Shown: in pieces, positions 42,726-50,908 of the stretch
Numbering within the stretch: position 1 is the first letter of the stretch
How the letters are laid out: each line of letters begins with the position of its first letter
NCBI GenBank assembly: GCA_030583885.1
Contig: CP129480.1
Coordinates: 806,001-870,000, forward strand
Direction of reading: 5' to 3'
Source of the DNA: Anaerolineales bacterium
GTDB lineage: Bacteria > Chloroflexota > Anaerolineae > Anaerolineales > Villigracilaceae
DNA length: 64,000 nucleotides
Made by a program: the position numbers and the translations under genes
The notes under the pieces: generated by a model
What the model saw: the letters and a program-made list of their open reading frames with translations, nothing else
Database searches by the model: none
What the model was told of the DNA's origin: nothing

Positions 42726-44417
42726 TTATCTGGGTGCACCCAGATTGATCCACTGTTTGACGATCTCCAATTCCTCCGAGGTGAACGTGTTAAAGTGGTC
42801 ATCGGATTGAACCTGTATCAGCAGGCTGTCATCGGCATTGCCGGGCAGAATCACCGCGCCGTTGTCCCCGCCTTGCATGGATGCCTCATACGACGAAAGG
42901 TCCAAGCCTTCCGGGGCGCTGTCCCCTTCCGTGTGACACCCCGTACAGCTGATTGCAAAGAGCACACCGATATAGTTGTCAAATGTCGGGTCGTCGCTCA
43001 GGGTTGGGACTTCAAGGGCAGGCTCGGGCGGGGGGAGCTGCGCTTTCAATATCTCGCGCAGGGCCGGGGCGTCAAATCCGGCAAAGGTGTACACATTCCC
43101 ATGACAGGCGCTGTTCGAGCAGAAGGATGTGTTGCTCGTTCCGCCGGGGTCGCTTACGCCATGACAGTTGGAGCATGAGGGACCAAGCGCCTGGTTGTGG
43201 AGGTTGATCCAATTTGGGTTGAAATGGGACTCTGGTTCGGGTCCGCGGCTGATCTCGATGTTGATCAGAAAATCCTGCGAACCAGCCACAATCGGGATGG
43301 AGTGGCACAGGTTGCATTCAAGGCGGATCGCTTCCTTCTCCGCGTTGAGATGCGTGCCGCCATGACAGCGGAAACACCCCGGCTCATTCATATGACCAAG
43401 GTGGTTGGGATGGGTCGTCGGGTCTATTTTTTGGTCGTGGAATACGGTGCGGTCATAGATGGCCTGGATCTCTTTCACGGCCTGTTGTATCTTTTGGCCG
43501 TTCTGGCTGTAGTAATCGAACAGGTTCCTGCTATAGTCATCTTCGATGGACGCTATGGCCTTCACTGCATCCTCATGCGTTGCGTAGGCTGCGCTGAGAG
43601 CCGTCACAGCCTTTACGTGAATTAAGGGGATGGATGGGTCGATCAGACCGCGCGACATCGACAGGTCAACGGCATCAGCCGGGAACATGAACTCATGGGT
43701 CACACGGTTATGACAGGTAATGCAGTCCATTGGTTTGAGCTGGTTTTCGTCCAGGCCGGCGGGATCAAAACCCGATTCGACGTCGGTGTATTCCGTATAT
43801 GTGCCATCGTCGTTATAAACGCGCACATAAGGGATATCCTGGTTGAGTTCGTCGCTGGAATAGTACATGACTTTATTTGCGATGTGCCAGTGGATGCCGC
43901 GCGCTTCCCCGGTGCGGGCATCGCCCCCGCCTGTCTTCATGATGATGTAGGTGGTGGAGGCGGTATTCAGGCGGTCGTCTCCAAAGCGATGGATCAGGCG
44001 CAGGCTGTCATCCGAAAAGGTTTCGGGGCGGTGGCATTTTTCGCAGGTTTCCACGGATGGGCGCAACACCTTGGCGCGGATCGGAAATTCATACAGATTG
44101 AATATCTGATAGTAGGATTCCTTGATGCCCTGCGTCTTTCGCATTGCCTGATCGAAGAATGAAGCGCGCCCGATATGGCATTCCTCGCAGGTGACGTTGG
44201 AATGAGGCGATTCCTGGAACACCACGCTTTGCGGGGGCATGGTATGGCAGACCGCGCCGCAGAACTGGTTCGAGTTGGTGTATTCCCATGTATGAATCCC
44301 GCCAAACAGGATGGCAAACCCAGCAACGATCAAGGTGATGTATGGCAGCAGAAGAATCCAGCGCGGGGAATCCGGCGCGGGGAAGAAAAACCTTCTCAAT
44401 CGTTCTCGAAATTTCAT
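42726..44417 (-). CDS. NapC/NirT-like nonaheme cytochrome c with C-terminal cytochrome domain
   Basis: 563 residues. An N-terminal membrane anchor (about 20-45) without cleavage is typical of NapC/NrfH quinol dehydrogenases. Heme motifs in order: CGAVCH (CX3CH, next to TM as in NrfH-type first heme), CEECH, CEKCH, CITCH, CFRCH, CNLCH, CSNCH, CSNSACH (CX4CH) and CTGCH. The last belongs to a separate cytochrome domain with ILPGNADDSLLIQVQ and IVKQWINLGAP. GGAGGG precedes the ATG. It could take electrons from menaquinol and pass them outward. It follows a terminator and has its own transcript. Confidence 0.9.
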   Translation of the reverse strand: MKFRERLRRFFFPAPDSPRWILLLPYITLIVAGFAILFGGIHTWEYTNSNQFCGAVCHTMPPQSVVFQESPHSNVTCEECHIGRASFFDQAMRKTQGIKESYYQIFNLYEFPIRAKVLRPSVETCEKCHRPETFSDDSLRLIHRFGDDRLNTASTTYIIMKTGGGDARTGEARGIHWHIANKVMYYSSDELNQDIPYVRVYNDDGTYTEYTDVESGFDPAGLDENQLKPMDCITCHNRVTHEFMFPADAVDLSMSRGLIDPSIPLIHVKAVTALSAAYATHEDAVKAIASIEDDYSRNLFDYYSQNGQKIQQAVKEIQAIYDRTVFHDQKIDPTTHPNHLGHMNEPGCFRCHGGTHLNAEKEAIRLECNLCHSIPIVAGSQDFLINIEISRGPEPESHFNPNWINLHNQALGPSCSNCHGVSDPGGTSNTSFCSNSACHGNVYTFAGFDAPALREILKAQLPPPEPALEVPTLSDDPTFDNYIGVLFAISCTGCHTEGDSAPEGLDLSSYEASMQGGDNGAVILPGNADDSLLIQVQSDDHFNTFTSEELEIVKQWINLGAPR

Positions 44418-44463
44418 GATGCCCTCCGGCTTGTGCAGTTGATGTTTTTTCGAAGAACTGTCT

Positions 44464-44502
44464 TAAAAAATGGATGCGCTAAATTTCCCGGTGCATCCAT
44501 TT
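44464..44502 (-). terminator. terminator after the cytochrome b gene
   Basis: AAATGGATGC (44468-44477) pairs with GCATCCATTT (44493-44502); six T residues follow on the minus strand. Confidence 0.8.
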
Positions 44503-44509
44503 CGATTAA

Positions 44510-45361
44510 CTATGGTGTGGTTCCAGATTCCTGCGGAGCGGATTCTGTAATAGGCTGAACCGTGGTCACGGAGGTTACTTCAGCGTTGACAAAGCCGTAG
44601 ATTCCAGCCAGCATGCCCAGGGTCAGGGCTGCGGCGATGGGATAGTAGATCATCTGCCGTTTGCGCAGGGTCGCAGCGTCGGGACGTCGGTCCGTGATAC
44701 CGGCTTTGATATCCGCCAGTTCAAGAGGGTGTTCATGAAGCATTTCCTCTTCGGTCATTTTGCCGTTGAACATGGCTTTGTTGAAGCGTTTGATGTGCAC
44801 GCCATACATGTGCCAGATGATGATGGCAAGCACAGCCAGCACGGCCTCACCGCCATGCGCGGCTTTTGCGGCAGGGACGAATTCGCCGGGCAGGAAGGTC
44901 GTCGCAGTAATGGGATTCCACATGATGAAGCCTGTGAGCCCCATGATAATGGCCCCCCAGACGAATGCCCAGTATTCCATCTTTTCTTCGAAGGTGTAGC
45001 GGCCCATTTGCGGGTAGGTCTTTACAAAGCCGATATTGTAGAGCAGGGCTTGAATACCGTCCCTGGCGTCCTGCAACGTGGGCAGCATGGACATCTGGTC
45101 GCGCAAGACGAAAACGCTGTAGCCCATGACGAGGATATGCCAGGCGGTGCCGAGCATCATCACGATGGCGGCAATGTGGTGGATCTCGCGCAGGGTTTCA
45201 ATACCGCCCATTCCGTTGAGGATGGCGCGGGAGAGAGCGGCATCCGGAAATCGCTGCGGGAGCCCTGTGGTGCCGAGGATGGTGAAGGAGAGCATCATCA
45301 GCCAGTGTTCGATGCGGCGCACAAGCGGGAAGCGCAGGTAGGCTTGGGTTACTTTGTTCAT
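44510..45361 (-). CDS. b-type cytochrome membrane subunit (cytochrome b561/FdnI-like)
   Basis: 283 residues with four main hydrophobic helices plus a fifth near the C-terminus. Histidines in RIEHWLMML, EIHHIAAIVM, AWHILVMGYSV and IIWHMYGVHIKRF match the diheme b-type subunits of formate dehydrogenases and hydrogenases, which move electrons between quinone and outer-face cytochromes. The gene starts inside the stop of the nonaheme cytochrome gene upstream (ATGA overlap), so the two make one complex. A Glu-rich loop and a Pro/Ser tail follow the core. Confidence 0.9.
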   Translation of the reverse strand: MNKVTQAYLRFPLVRRIEHWLMMLSFTILGTTGLPQRFPDAALSRAILNGMGGIETLREIHHIAAIVMMLGTAWHILVMGYSVFVLRDQMSMLPTLQDARDGIQALLYNIGFVKTYPQMGRYTFEEKMEYWAFVWGAIIMGLTGFIMWNPITATTFLPGEFVPAAKAAHGGEAVLAVLAIIIWHMYGVHIKRFNKAMFNGKMTEEEMLHEHPLELADIKAGITDRRPDAATLRKRQMIYYPIAAALTLGMLAGIYGFVNAEVTSVTTVQPITESAPQESGTTP

Positions 45362-46542
45362 GCGGGTTTCTTTCCTTTCATGCGGTTGACGATGCGCCTG
45401 TAAATATCGGTCAGGACAAAAAAGATCATGCCGCCCAGAACGGTGGGGATGAAGAACTTATAGAAGAGGTTGACATAATAGACGATGGGGTAATGTTCAG
45501 GACTGGGCTCGTAGTGGCTCATCCATGCGGCGGGGAAGTTTGCAGAGGCGCCGGGGTGACAGCGCTGGCATTGAACGAGCAGGTTCTCCTGCATGGCGAT
45601 GCCCGCTGCGGGGTCGCTTGTTTTTACGATGTCATGCACGCCGTGACAGTCGGTGCAGACGGCTTTGTTGGTGGGCTGGTCGGGGAATTGTTCCTCGAAG
45701 AGCTTTACCGTCGTGCCGTGGAAATCTGCGACATAAGAGTTGATCACGTTTGTGGAAATGCCGTATTTATCCATGATCTCGGCGTTTGCATGGCACTGGG
45801 CGCATAGACCGGGCGTGCTGTTATGGAAGGAGGCTGTGGTGGGATCATGGATATCATGCACGCCATGACAGTCGGTGCAGGTGGGGACGTCCACGTTGCC
45901 TTCCTCGGTCAGCGCTTTGCCGTGGACGCTTTCCTTGTACTGCTCATACTTTTCCAAGTGGCATTCGGCGCAGGTTTCAGGGACAAGCCTGCGGGCGGCG
46001 ATGGTTAGTTGTCCGCTTTCCTGCCCGATCAGGCGGGGTTGTGTATGCGGGTTATGACAGTCCGCGCAGATGGGGGCATTTTGGTTGCCTGCATCGAAGG
46101 CGATCTGATGCACGCTGTCCTGTATTCTTTCGTATTTGTCTTCGTGACATTCCTTGCAGGTGTCGGCGAGCGCCAGTGAATAGGCACGGATGTTGTTTTC
46201 CCTTACGGATGGGTGGGGATAGTCGCTGATGTCGGTGTGACAGTCCACACAGTTGATGTTTTCCTGCGCGTGAACGGACCGCCCAAATTGGATGGGGTTG
46301 ATGGTAACGGCCAGTAATTCTGTCCCGAGTTTTTTGGTGATATCCTGCTGTTGGTGGCAGGCCAGACAAAAATCATTGGAGGGTTTGTCGTCCTGATGGA
46401 CGGGCGCGGCCTGGGCGGGCGTTGTGAGAGATGTCAGGGCGAAGGCGAAAAGCCCAAATCCGAGGATCAGGATGAAGGCCTGCCTTGGGCGAAGCCGAAG
46501 GGTCGAGGTGCGGGGCAGGCGAGGCAGTGTCCTTTGGGGCAT
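45358..46542 (-). CDS. nonaheme cytochrome c with C-terminal membrane helix
   Basis: 394 residues. Basic N-terminus and signal-like helix (cleavage near AQA), then nine CxxCH motifs: CLACH, CVDCH, CKECH, CADCH, CAECH, CTDCH, CAQCH, CTDCH and CQRCH. A membrane helix near the end (FFIPTVLGGMIFFVLTDIY) and a basic cytoplasmic tail follow. The spacing and CHxVH-like repeats resemble cytochrome c3/NrfH-associated multiheme proteins. Coupled by overlap to the b-type cytochrome, forming a quinol-linked outer-face electron carrier. A GC palindrome lies across its -35 region. Confidence 0.91.
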   Translation of the reverse strand: MPQRTLPRLPRTSTLRLRPRQAFILILGFGLFAFALTSLTTPAQAAPVHQDDKPSNDFCLACHQQQDITKKLGTELLAVTINPIQFGRSVHAQENINCVDCHTDISDYPHPSVRENNIRAYSLALADTCKECHEDKYERIQDSVHQIAFDAGNQNAPICADCHNPHTQPRLIGQESGQLTIAARRLVPETCAECHLEKYEQYKESVHGKALTEEGNVDVPTCTDCHGVHDIHDPTTASFHNSTPGLCAQCHANAEIMDKYGISTNVINSYVADFHGTTVKLFEEQFPDQPTNKAVCTDCHGVHDIVKTSDPAAGIAMQENLLVQCQRCHPGASANFPAAWMSHYEPSPEHYPIVYYVNLFYKFFIPTVLGGMIFFVLTDIYRRIVNRMKGKKPA

Positions 46543-46574
46543 TACAATCTCCTTAGCTTTAAAATAATTGCTGT

Positions 46575-46637
46575 ATTATAGTATGAAATAACGTCATGGG
46601 GTATATGCCCCATATTGTAAAAGGGGCTGTCATGGGG
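46575..46637 (-). promoter_or_regulatory. promoter and candidate operator of the nonaheme/cytochrome b operon
   Basis: On the minus strand TATAAT (46575-46580) has no consensus -35; instead ATGGGG-TATATG-CCCCAT (46596-46613) covers that position, with a CATGGGG half-site at 46631-46637. This suggests an activator-dependent promoter. Confidence 0.5.
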
Positions 46638-46673
46638 AAAAAGTGTTGATTATCACTATTTCGGGGTGATTAA

Positions 46674-46712
46674 CAAAAAAGATGGCGGACTTACAAAGTC
46701 CGCCATCTTTTT
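46674..46712 (-). terminator. terminator of the decaheme lipoprotein gene
   Basis: A 17-bp perfect stem (46676-46692 with 46696-46712) with a 3-nt loop, ending in T residues on the minus strand. Confidence 0.92.
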
Positions 46713-46726
46713 GTTGCGGGCATTGC

Positions 46727-48865
46727 TTACGGGCGAGTGTACATGCTTACATTCCCGCCCAGATCCTGGATCGAGTCGATCAGGAACTGGATCACGAACT
46801 TGGGATTGTGGGTGTAGGCGCCCGGGTCCTTCAGAACGTATTGATAATTGAAGGCGGCTTTGAGCAGGCGGGGAGTCCATGCTGCATAGCCCTTGCCTTC
46901 TGCATTGAAGAAGTAGGGAAAGGCATGCGCGTCATAGGTGATCGCGCCGCCTGCGCCCTCGGCATACTTCTGCATCTCGGCATAGAGGGCTTCCGTGAGC
47001 GTATCGATCTCGCCCTTGACGCCTTCGGTCACATCACCGTCACCATCATAATCTACATCGTTCTCGCGGATGGCAGTTGGATCTGCCGTGCCGTGGCAGG
47101 ATTGGCAGGCTTCGAGCTTGGGTTCCAGCGCGTGGACGTCGTGACAATCCTGGCACTTGTTCAGTCTGCCGGTCTCGCTGGCGTGCATATTCTGCCCCAC
47201 ATACTCCTTGTCATCGTACATGTATGCACCCTGCGCATCTGCACCGAAGAGAGTTGCTCCCGCGGCGAAATAATGGATGTTGCTGAAGCGGATGCCTGGA
47301 TCGGGGGTGTCGAGGTCTTTGGTGCCCAGTGCGCGGTTCAGCGTGGGTGTGGAGGAGCGTCCCTGATGGCAGAGGAGGCACATGTTGCCTTCATTCGCCA
47401 CGTAGTTACCGTCCGCATCCTTGCCGCCAAAGCTCAGTACAGCACTGCTGGGGAAGGTTACGCTGGCGACAACATAGCGGTCGGGCCAGGAGGCTTCGTT
47501 ATGGCAGGTGGAGCAGGCAAAGCCATTGGAGGACGGGTTCGACAGGTTCGCGCCTTCTTTCAGGAATTGGGGCAGGCCCGAGGCGCTGTGGCATTTCGCG
47601 CATGTGCCCGGCACGGTGTAAACAGGCTCGCCGTCGCTGTTCAAATCCCAATAGCGGAAGGCGGTGGTATTACCGGCAAAGTGACCGGCGTCATCGCGCG
47701 CCATGCTGCTGACATCGCCGCCGAGGTCGGCGATCGAGTCGTGCAGCAGCTGGACGATGTATTTATTGCCATGGGCAAACGCCCCGGGATCTTTGAGGGA
47801 GACCTGGTAGTTGTAGGCGGCTTTGAGCAGGCGGGCTGTCCAGGTGGTGTATCCTGCCGGACCATTTGCGCTTTGATCAGCAACGCCATCCCCATCAGCA
47901 TCGGCGAACCAGTAGGGGTAGGCGGCAGAGTCGTAGACGATGCCGGTGCCGGCTTCATCGGCGGCATAGGTCTGGATCTCGGCATACAGAGCAGTTTGTA
48001 AGCCTTCGATTTCATAATACATGCCTTCAGAGACATCGCCGTCGCCATCGTAGTCTTTTGCAGAGGAGACCATGCGGACGTTCTTGAGGTCTTCCACTGT
48101 GGAGACATCCTCATGGCAGAACGCGCACTGCTCGACTTTGACTTCGAGCGTGTGCGGGTTATGACAGCCAGTGCAGGAGTCATAGCCTTCGACGTGGTCG
48201 TTCTTGGAGTCGTAGACCAGACCTTCGTATTGATACCCGCCCTGTACCATGCCGCCATAGAGTGTTGCGGCGGCAGCGTAGTAGTGAACATTGCGGAAAC
48301 CAAAGCGGACATCATTGCCCTGGTCGTCCTTGATGGGGGCGACAACTGCGTCCATATCCGTGATGGAGAAGCGTTCAATCTGCGCATCCACACTGACCTT
48401 GGACTCGCGTCCCTGATGGCATTCCATGCAGCGGACATCATCCCCTGCGGTGATTTCGACACCGGAGGGGAACTTTACAGTGGTCTTGGAAATGGTACCG
48501 GCATTGTGGCACGCCACACATGTCACACCCTGGGCATTCGTAGCGGGTACGGCGGTGTCCACTTTGCCCGCTTCAGAGCCGTCCACGCCCAGGAAATCCC
48601 GGTAGCCATCGGCGGAATGACACTTGGCGCACGAGGTGGGAACCTCAGCGGGATCTTCCGCATCCCAATGACGGAAGGGTTGACCGGCGACATCGGCATG
48701 AGCGGAGCCCTGCCATTCCGCCAGATAGGGCATTTCCGGCAGGGTTGCGGCGGGAACTTCGGTCTCGGTAACTGGCTCGGCGACTGCTCCGCCGCCGCAC
48801 GCCATCAATACTGCGCCGCAGACGATCAATCCACCGAATAAAACAAACATTTTCTTAAGATTCAT
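46727..48865 (-). CDS. decaheme c-type lipoprotein with internal duplication
   Basis: 712 residues. Lipobox VLMAC at about residue 23, then two homologous halves of about 330 residues with five CxxCH each: CAKCH, CVACH, CMECH, CTGCH, CAFCH and CAKCH, CSTCH, CLLCH, CQDCH, CQSCH. Each half has a calcium-loop-like DYDGDGDV followed by S/T-E-G and ends with a helix ending LLHDSIADLGGDVS or FLIDSIQDLGGNVS. Lipid attachment would place it on the outer face. It is a good candidate for the terminal exit carrier of an extracellular electron pathway; no catalytic heme site is recognised. Distinct from MtrC/OmcA by its duplication. Confidence 0.9.
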   Translation of the reverse strand: MNLKKMFVLFGGLIVCGAVLMACGGGAVAEPVTETEVPAATLPEMPYLAEWQGSAHADVAGQPFRHWDAEDPAEVPTSCAKCHSADGYRDFLGVDGSEAGKVDTAVPATNAQGVTCVACHNAGTISKTTVKFPSGVEITAGDDVRCMECHQGRESKVSVDAQIERFSITDMDAVVAPIKDDQGNDVRFGFRNVHYYAAAATLYGGMVQGGYQYEGLVYDSKNDHVEGYDSCTGCHNPHTLEVKVEQCAFCHEDVSTVEDLKNVRMVSSAKDYDGDGDVSEGMYYEIEGLQTALYAEIQTYAADEAGTGIVYDSAAYPYWFADADGDGVADQSANGPAGYTTWTARLLKAAYNYQVSLKDPGAFAHGNKYIVQLLHDSIADLGGDVSSMARDDAGHFAGNTTAFRYWDLNSDGEPVYTVPGTCAKCHSASGLPQFLKEGANLSNPSSNGFACSTCHNEASWPDRYVVASVTFPSSAVLSFGGKDADGNYVANEGNMCLLCHQGRSSTPTLNRALGTKDLDTPDPGIRFSNIHYFAAGATLFGADAQGAYMYDDKEYVGQNMHASETGRLNKCQDCHDVHALEPKLEACQSCHGTADPTAIRENDVDYDGDGDVTEGVKGEIDTLTEALYAEMQKYAEGAGGAITYDAHAFPYFFNAEGKGYAAWTPRLLKAAFNYQYVLKDPGAYTHNPKFVIQFLIDSIQDLGGNVSMYTRP

Positions 48866-48969
48866 TCGTGAGTTTCTCCTTTTTTCGTGTTAGAACGATA
48901 GAAGACATATATGGGTGCGAAACCTCTTTTTGGGAGGTTCACTGATGTAACATGAGAAAATTTACCGAA

Positions 48970-49033
48970 ATTCTAACTTTATAGATTATTAATAACAAGT
49001 TAATTTAGGCTGGGAATGCACGATAAAAGTCAC
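48970..49033 (-). promoter_or_regulatory. promoter with CRP/FNR-like half-site, decaheme gene
   Basis: Minus strand: TTGTTA, 17-nt spacer, TAGAAT (48970-48975). A degenerate site ACGA-N6-TCAC (49020-49033) is centred 51.5 nt from the -10, the same distance as in the hexaheme promoter. The predicted leader is about 98 nt. The rest of the 48866-49150 gap holds no gene that I can see. Confidence 0.55.
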
Positions 49034-49151
49034 AATAAGTATATTTAACTTTTTAGTGTATCGGCGGGGATTTGTCAATACAAATTATACACCATTAAAA
49101 ATTTCTGAGGCACATCAAGAACCCTTCTTCCCATTCTTGCAGGCGCAATGA

Positions 49152-49197
49152 ATAAACAAAACGATGACGGGATTTGGGCCTTTCCCGTCATCGTTTT
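49152..49197 (-). terminator. terminator of the hexaheme lipoprotein gene
   Basis: A 14- to 15-bp stem (about 49158-49172 with 49183-49197) around an ATTTGGGCCT loop; TTTTGTTT follows on the minus strand. Confidence 0.85.
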
Positions 49198-49242
49198 TCT
49201 TACCCAACTGCTTTAAAGGCTGTCCTTGCGGACGGCGTCCGA

Positions 49243-50241
49243 TTATTTCAGTGCTTCGAGAGCCATTTCCATCAGGGCGTTGAAGTAGTTCGGGTTGTGG
49301 ATGCCATTGCTGCCATCTTCATGAACCAGGTTGTAGAAGAAGAGTGCCTGGGCGGGACCTGCGTCATAGCTGCCGGGAACTGTGGCTCCTTCTGCGTCAA
49401 TCATGCCTTTTGCGCGCAGAGCCGCTTCCAGTTCCTCGTATTTCGCGTTGAATTCGGTCAGGTAGCCGCCAACGTCGAAGTTTTCTGCGCCGTCATGGCA
49501 GGACTGGCAGGATGAGATCTGGGCTTCAAAGGTGTGGACCTGATTCTCTCCCATGTGGCAGCCCACGCAGGTGTTCTCCACCATGGAGTAGTGCGCGCCG
49601 GGTTTGCCTTCCACGCCGAAGTCGCCAAGGCCCATCAGCACATCAACCTGAACGCTGTAGTGGGTGTTGAAACGGACGGTGGCTGCATACTTGGTGGCAT
49701 CGTTCGCATCCACGAAGCTGCCCAGGTAACGACGGGCTTGGTGGCAGTTGGCGCACAGGTTGCCCGCGCCGCCATCGAAGGTCGCGCCGCTGGTGACCAA
49801 GGTCACAGGATCATTGGTCTCGAGCGCCCAGTCTTCGCCGGTGTAGGTGGTATGGATTTGATGGCAGGTACGGCAGTCCTGGTGGGTCGGAGCAGTATTG
49901 CCCGACTCGACCTGGCTGAAGTTCAAGCCGGCTGCGATCATTTCGCTGAAAGCGGCGCCATCGTGACAGCCCGCGCAAGCTTGCCGTTCGCCTGCATAGG
50001 CGAGCCCTTCACCGGTGCCGTGGACGGATGTTTCCCAATTGGCTTTATGCCGCGTGATAAGGGCTGTGTCGTTGTGGCATTCGGTACAGGTCAGGTCAGC
50101 GATGCTCATTGGTTCGCCGACAGGACCGGCGGGACCGACAGGACCGGCGGGACCGACAGGACCGGGTGTGCCACAGGCTGTAACAACAACCGCAGCGATG
50201 ATCAAGACGCCTACTAAAACAAGCATTTTCTTAAGATTCAT
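49243..50241 (-). CDS. hexaheme c-type lipoprotein with collagen-like spacer
   Basis: 332 residues. The N-terminus MNLKKM resembles that of the decaheme protein; lipobox VVTAC at about residue 23 is followed directly by a collagen-like GPVGPAGPVGPAGPVG run, then six CxxCH motifs: CTECH, CAGCH, CRTCH, CANCH, CVGCH and CQSCH. The C-terminal block YNLVHEDGSNGIHNPNYF is homologous in style to the decaheme repeats. Probably an outer-face carrier on a flexible or rigid stalk. Its promoter is nearly a copy of the decaheme promoter, pointing to duplication and co-regulation. Confidence 0.9.
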   Translation of the reverse strand: MNLKKMLVLVGVLIIAAVVVTACGTPGPVGPAGPVGPAGPVGEPMSIADLTCTECHNDTALITRHKANWETSVHGTGEGLAYAGERQACAGCHDGAAFSEMIAAGLNFSQVESGNTAPTHQDCRTCHQIHTTYTGEDWALETNDPVTLVTSGATFDGGAGNLCANCHQARRYLGSFVDANDATKYAATVRFNTHYSVQVDVLMGLGDFGVEGKPGAHYSMVENTCVGCHMGENQVHTFEAQISSCQSCHDGAENFDVGGYLTEFNAKYEELEAALRAKGMIDAEGATVPGSYDAGPAQALFFYNLVHEDGSNGIHNPNYFNALMEMALEALK

Positions 50242-50346
50242 TGTTGCATTCTCCTTTTTGTTAGTATTAATCGTAAGATGTGTTTTTCTTTATGTTGTGA
50301 GAACCTCCTTCTTATGTATTCTTGTAATTCGAGCAAATACCTCAGA

Positions 50347-50411
50347 ATTCTACGCATTTGTAATATTAATGGCAAGTTAATTTTGGCTGAAAATACGTGA
50401 CAAAAGTCACG
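50347..50411 (-). promoter_or_regulatory. promoter with CRP/FNR-like palindrome, hexaheme gene
   Basis: Minus strand: TTGCCA, 17-nt spacer, TAGAAT (50347-50352). A perfect palindrome CGTGAC-AAAA-GTCACG (50396-50411) contains GTGA-N6-TCAC and is centred about 63 nt before the predicted start, near the class I activator position. Leader about 99 nt. Confidence 0.65.
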
Positions 50412-50460
50412 ACAATCTGGATGAGGTTTGTAGTGGTACGGGGAAAGTTGTTAGGACAAA

Positions 50461-50841
50461 TTAGACATCAGATGAGCTGTCCAGGCCCAGATCAGGCAGG
50501 ACGGATTCGATCTCTTCGGGGCTTTGACCCGCTTCCAGCCTGTCCACCACTTCGTCAAATTCGGCCGGCAGGTCTTCGCCCATTTCCCCGCTCATTTTCC
50601 GCATCATCTGTCCGAGGGCTTTGGGGTCATCCTTGATACCCTCGAAGCCGGAGAAATCCCCTGCAACGGACTCGAGGCGGCTCTCTTCGCTTTTCGCGAT
50701 GCGGACTTTCGTCATACGGCGGCGGACTTGGCTGCTCCCACAGGATGCGCAATGGATGGGCTTGTTGCCGTATTCACTGAAGGTCATGAACACGTCAAAG
50801 CGCTTTTCGCAGGCGTTGCAAAGGAAGTCATAGGTGGGCAT
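50461..50841 (-). CDS. FmdB-family zinc-ribbon protein
   Basis: 126 residues. The N-terminal 40 residues are an FmdB-type zinc ribbon, MPTYDFLCNACEKRFDVF with CASCG, followed by a basic linker and an acidic helical tail (EEIESVLPDLGLDSSSD). FmdB-like proteins were named after formamidase regulation but are mostly uncharacterised, possibly binding nucleic acid. The gene is divergent from gmk with a 67-nt gap. Confidence 0.85.
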   Translation of the reverse strand: MPTYDFLCNACEKRFDVFMTFSEYGNKPIHCASCGSSQVRRRMTKVRIAKSEESRLESVAGDFSGFEGIKDDPKALGQMMRKMSGEMGEDLPAEFDEVVDRLEAGQSPEEIESVLPDLGLDSSSDV

Positions 50842-50894
50842 AGGCCTATTTTAACCGAATCAGGCCGGGCTGTGGAAGAGGCGGCAGCCTGTTT

Positions 50895-50903
50895 GGTACA
50901 ATT
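50895..50903 (+). promoter_or_regulatory. extended -10 promoter of gmk
   Basis: TGGTACAAT ends 5 nt before the gmk ATG at 50909, and no ribosome-binding site is seen, so the mRNA is probably leaderless. Confidence 0.5.
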
Positions 50904-50908
50904 AATCA

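Noticed and set aside
46638..46672. FNR box at TTGATTATCAC before the nonaheme gene
   Set aside because: Only one half matches TTGAT-N4-ATCAA, and the second half is missing at the proper distance.
46682..48001. 439-residue frame opposite the decaheme gene
   Set aside because: Antisense shadow of a GC-rich heme-protein gene; it has no start signals, and the sense strand has ten heme motifs.
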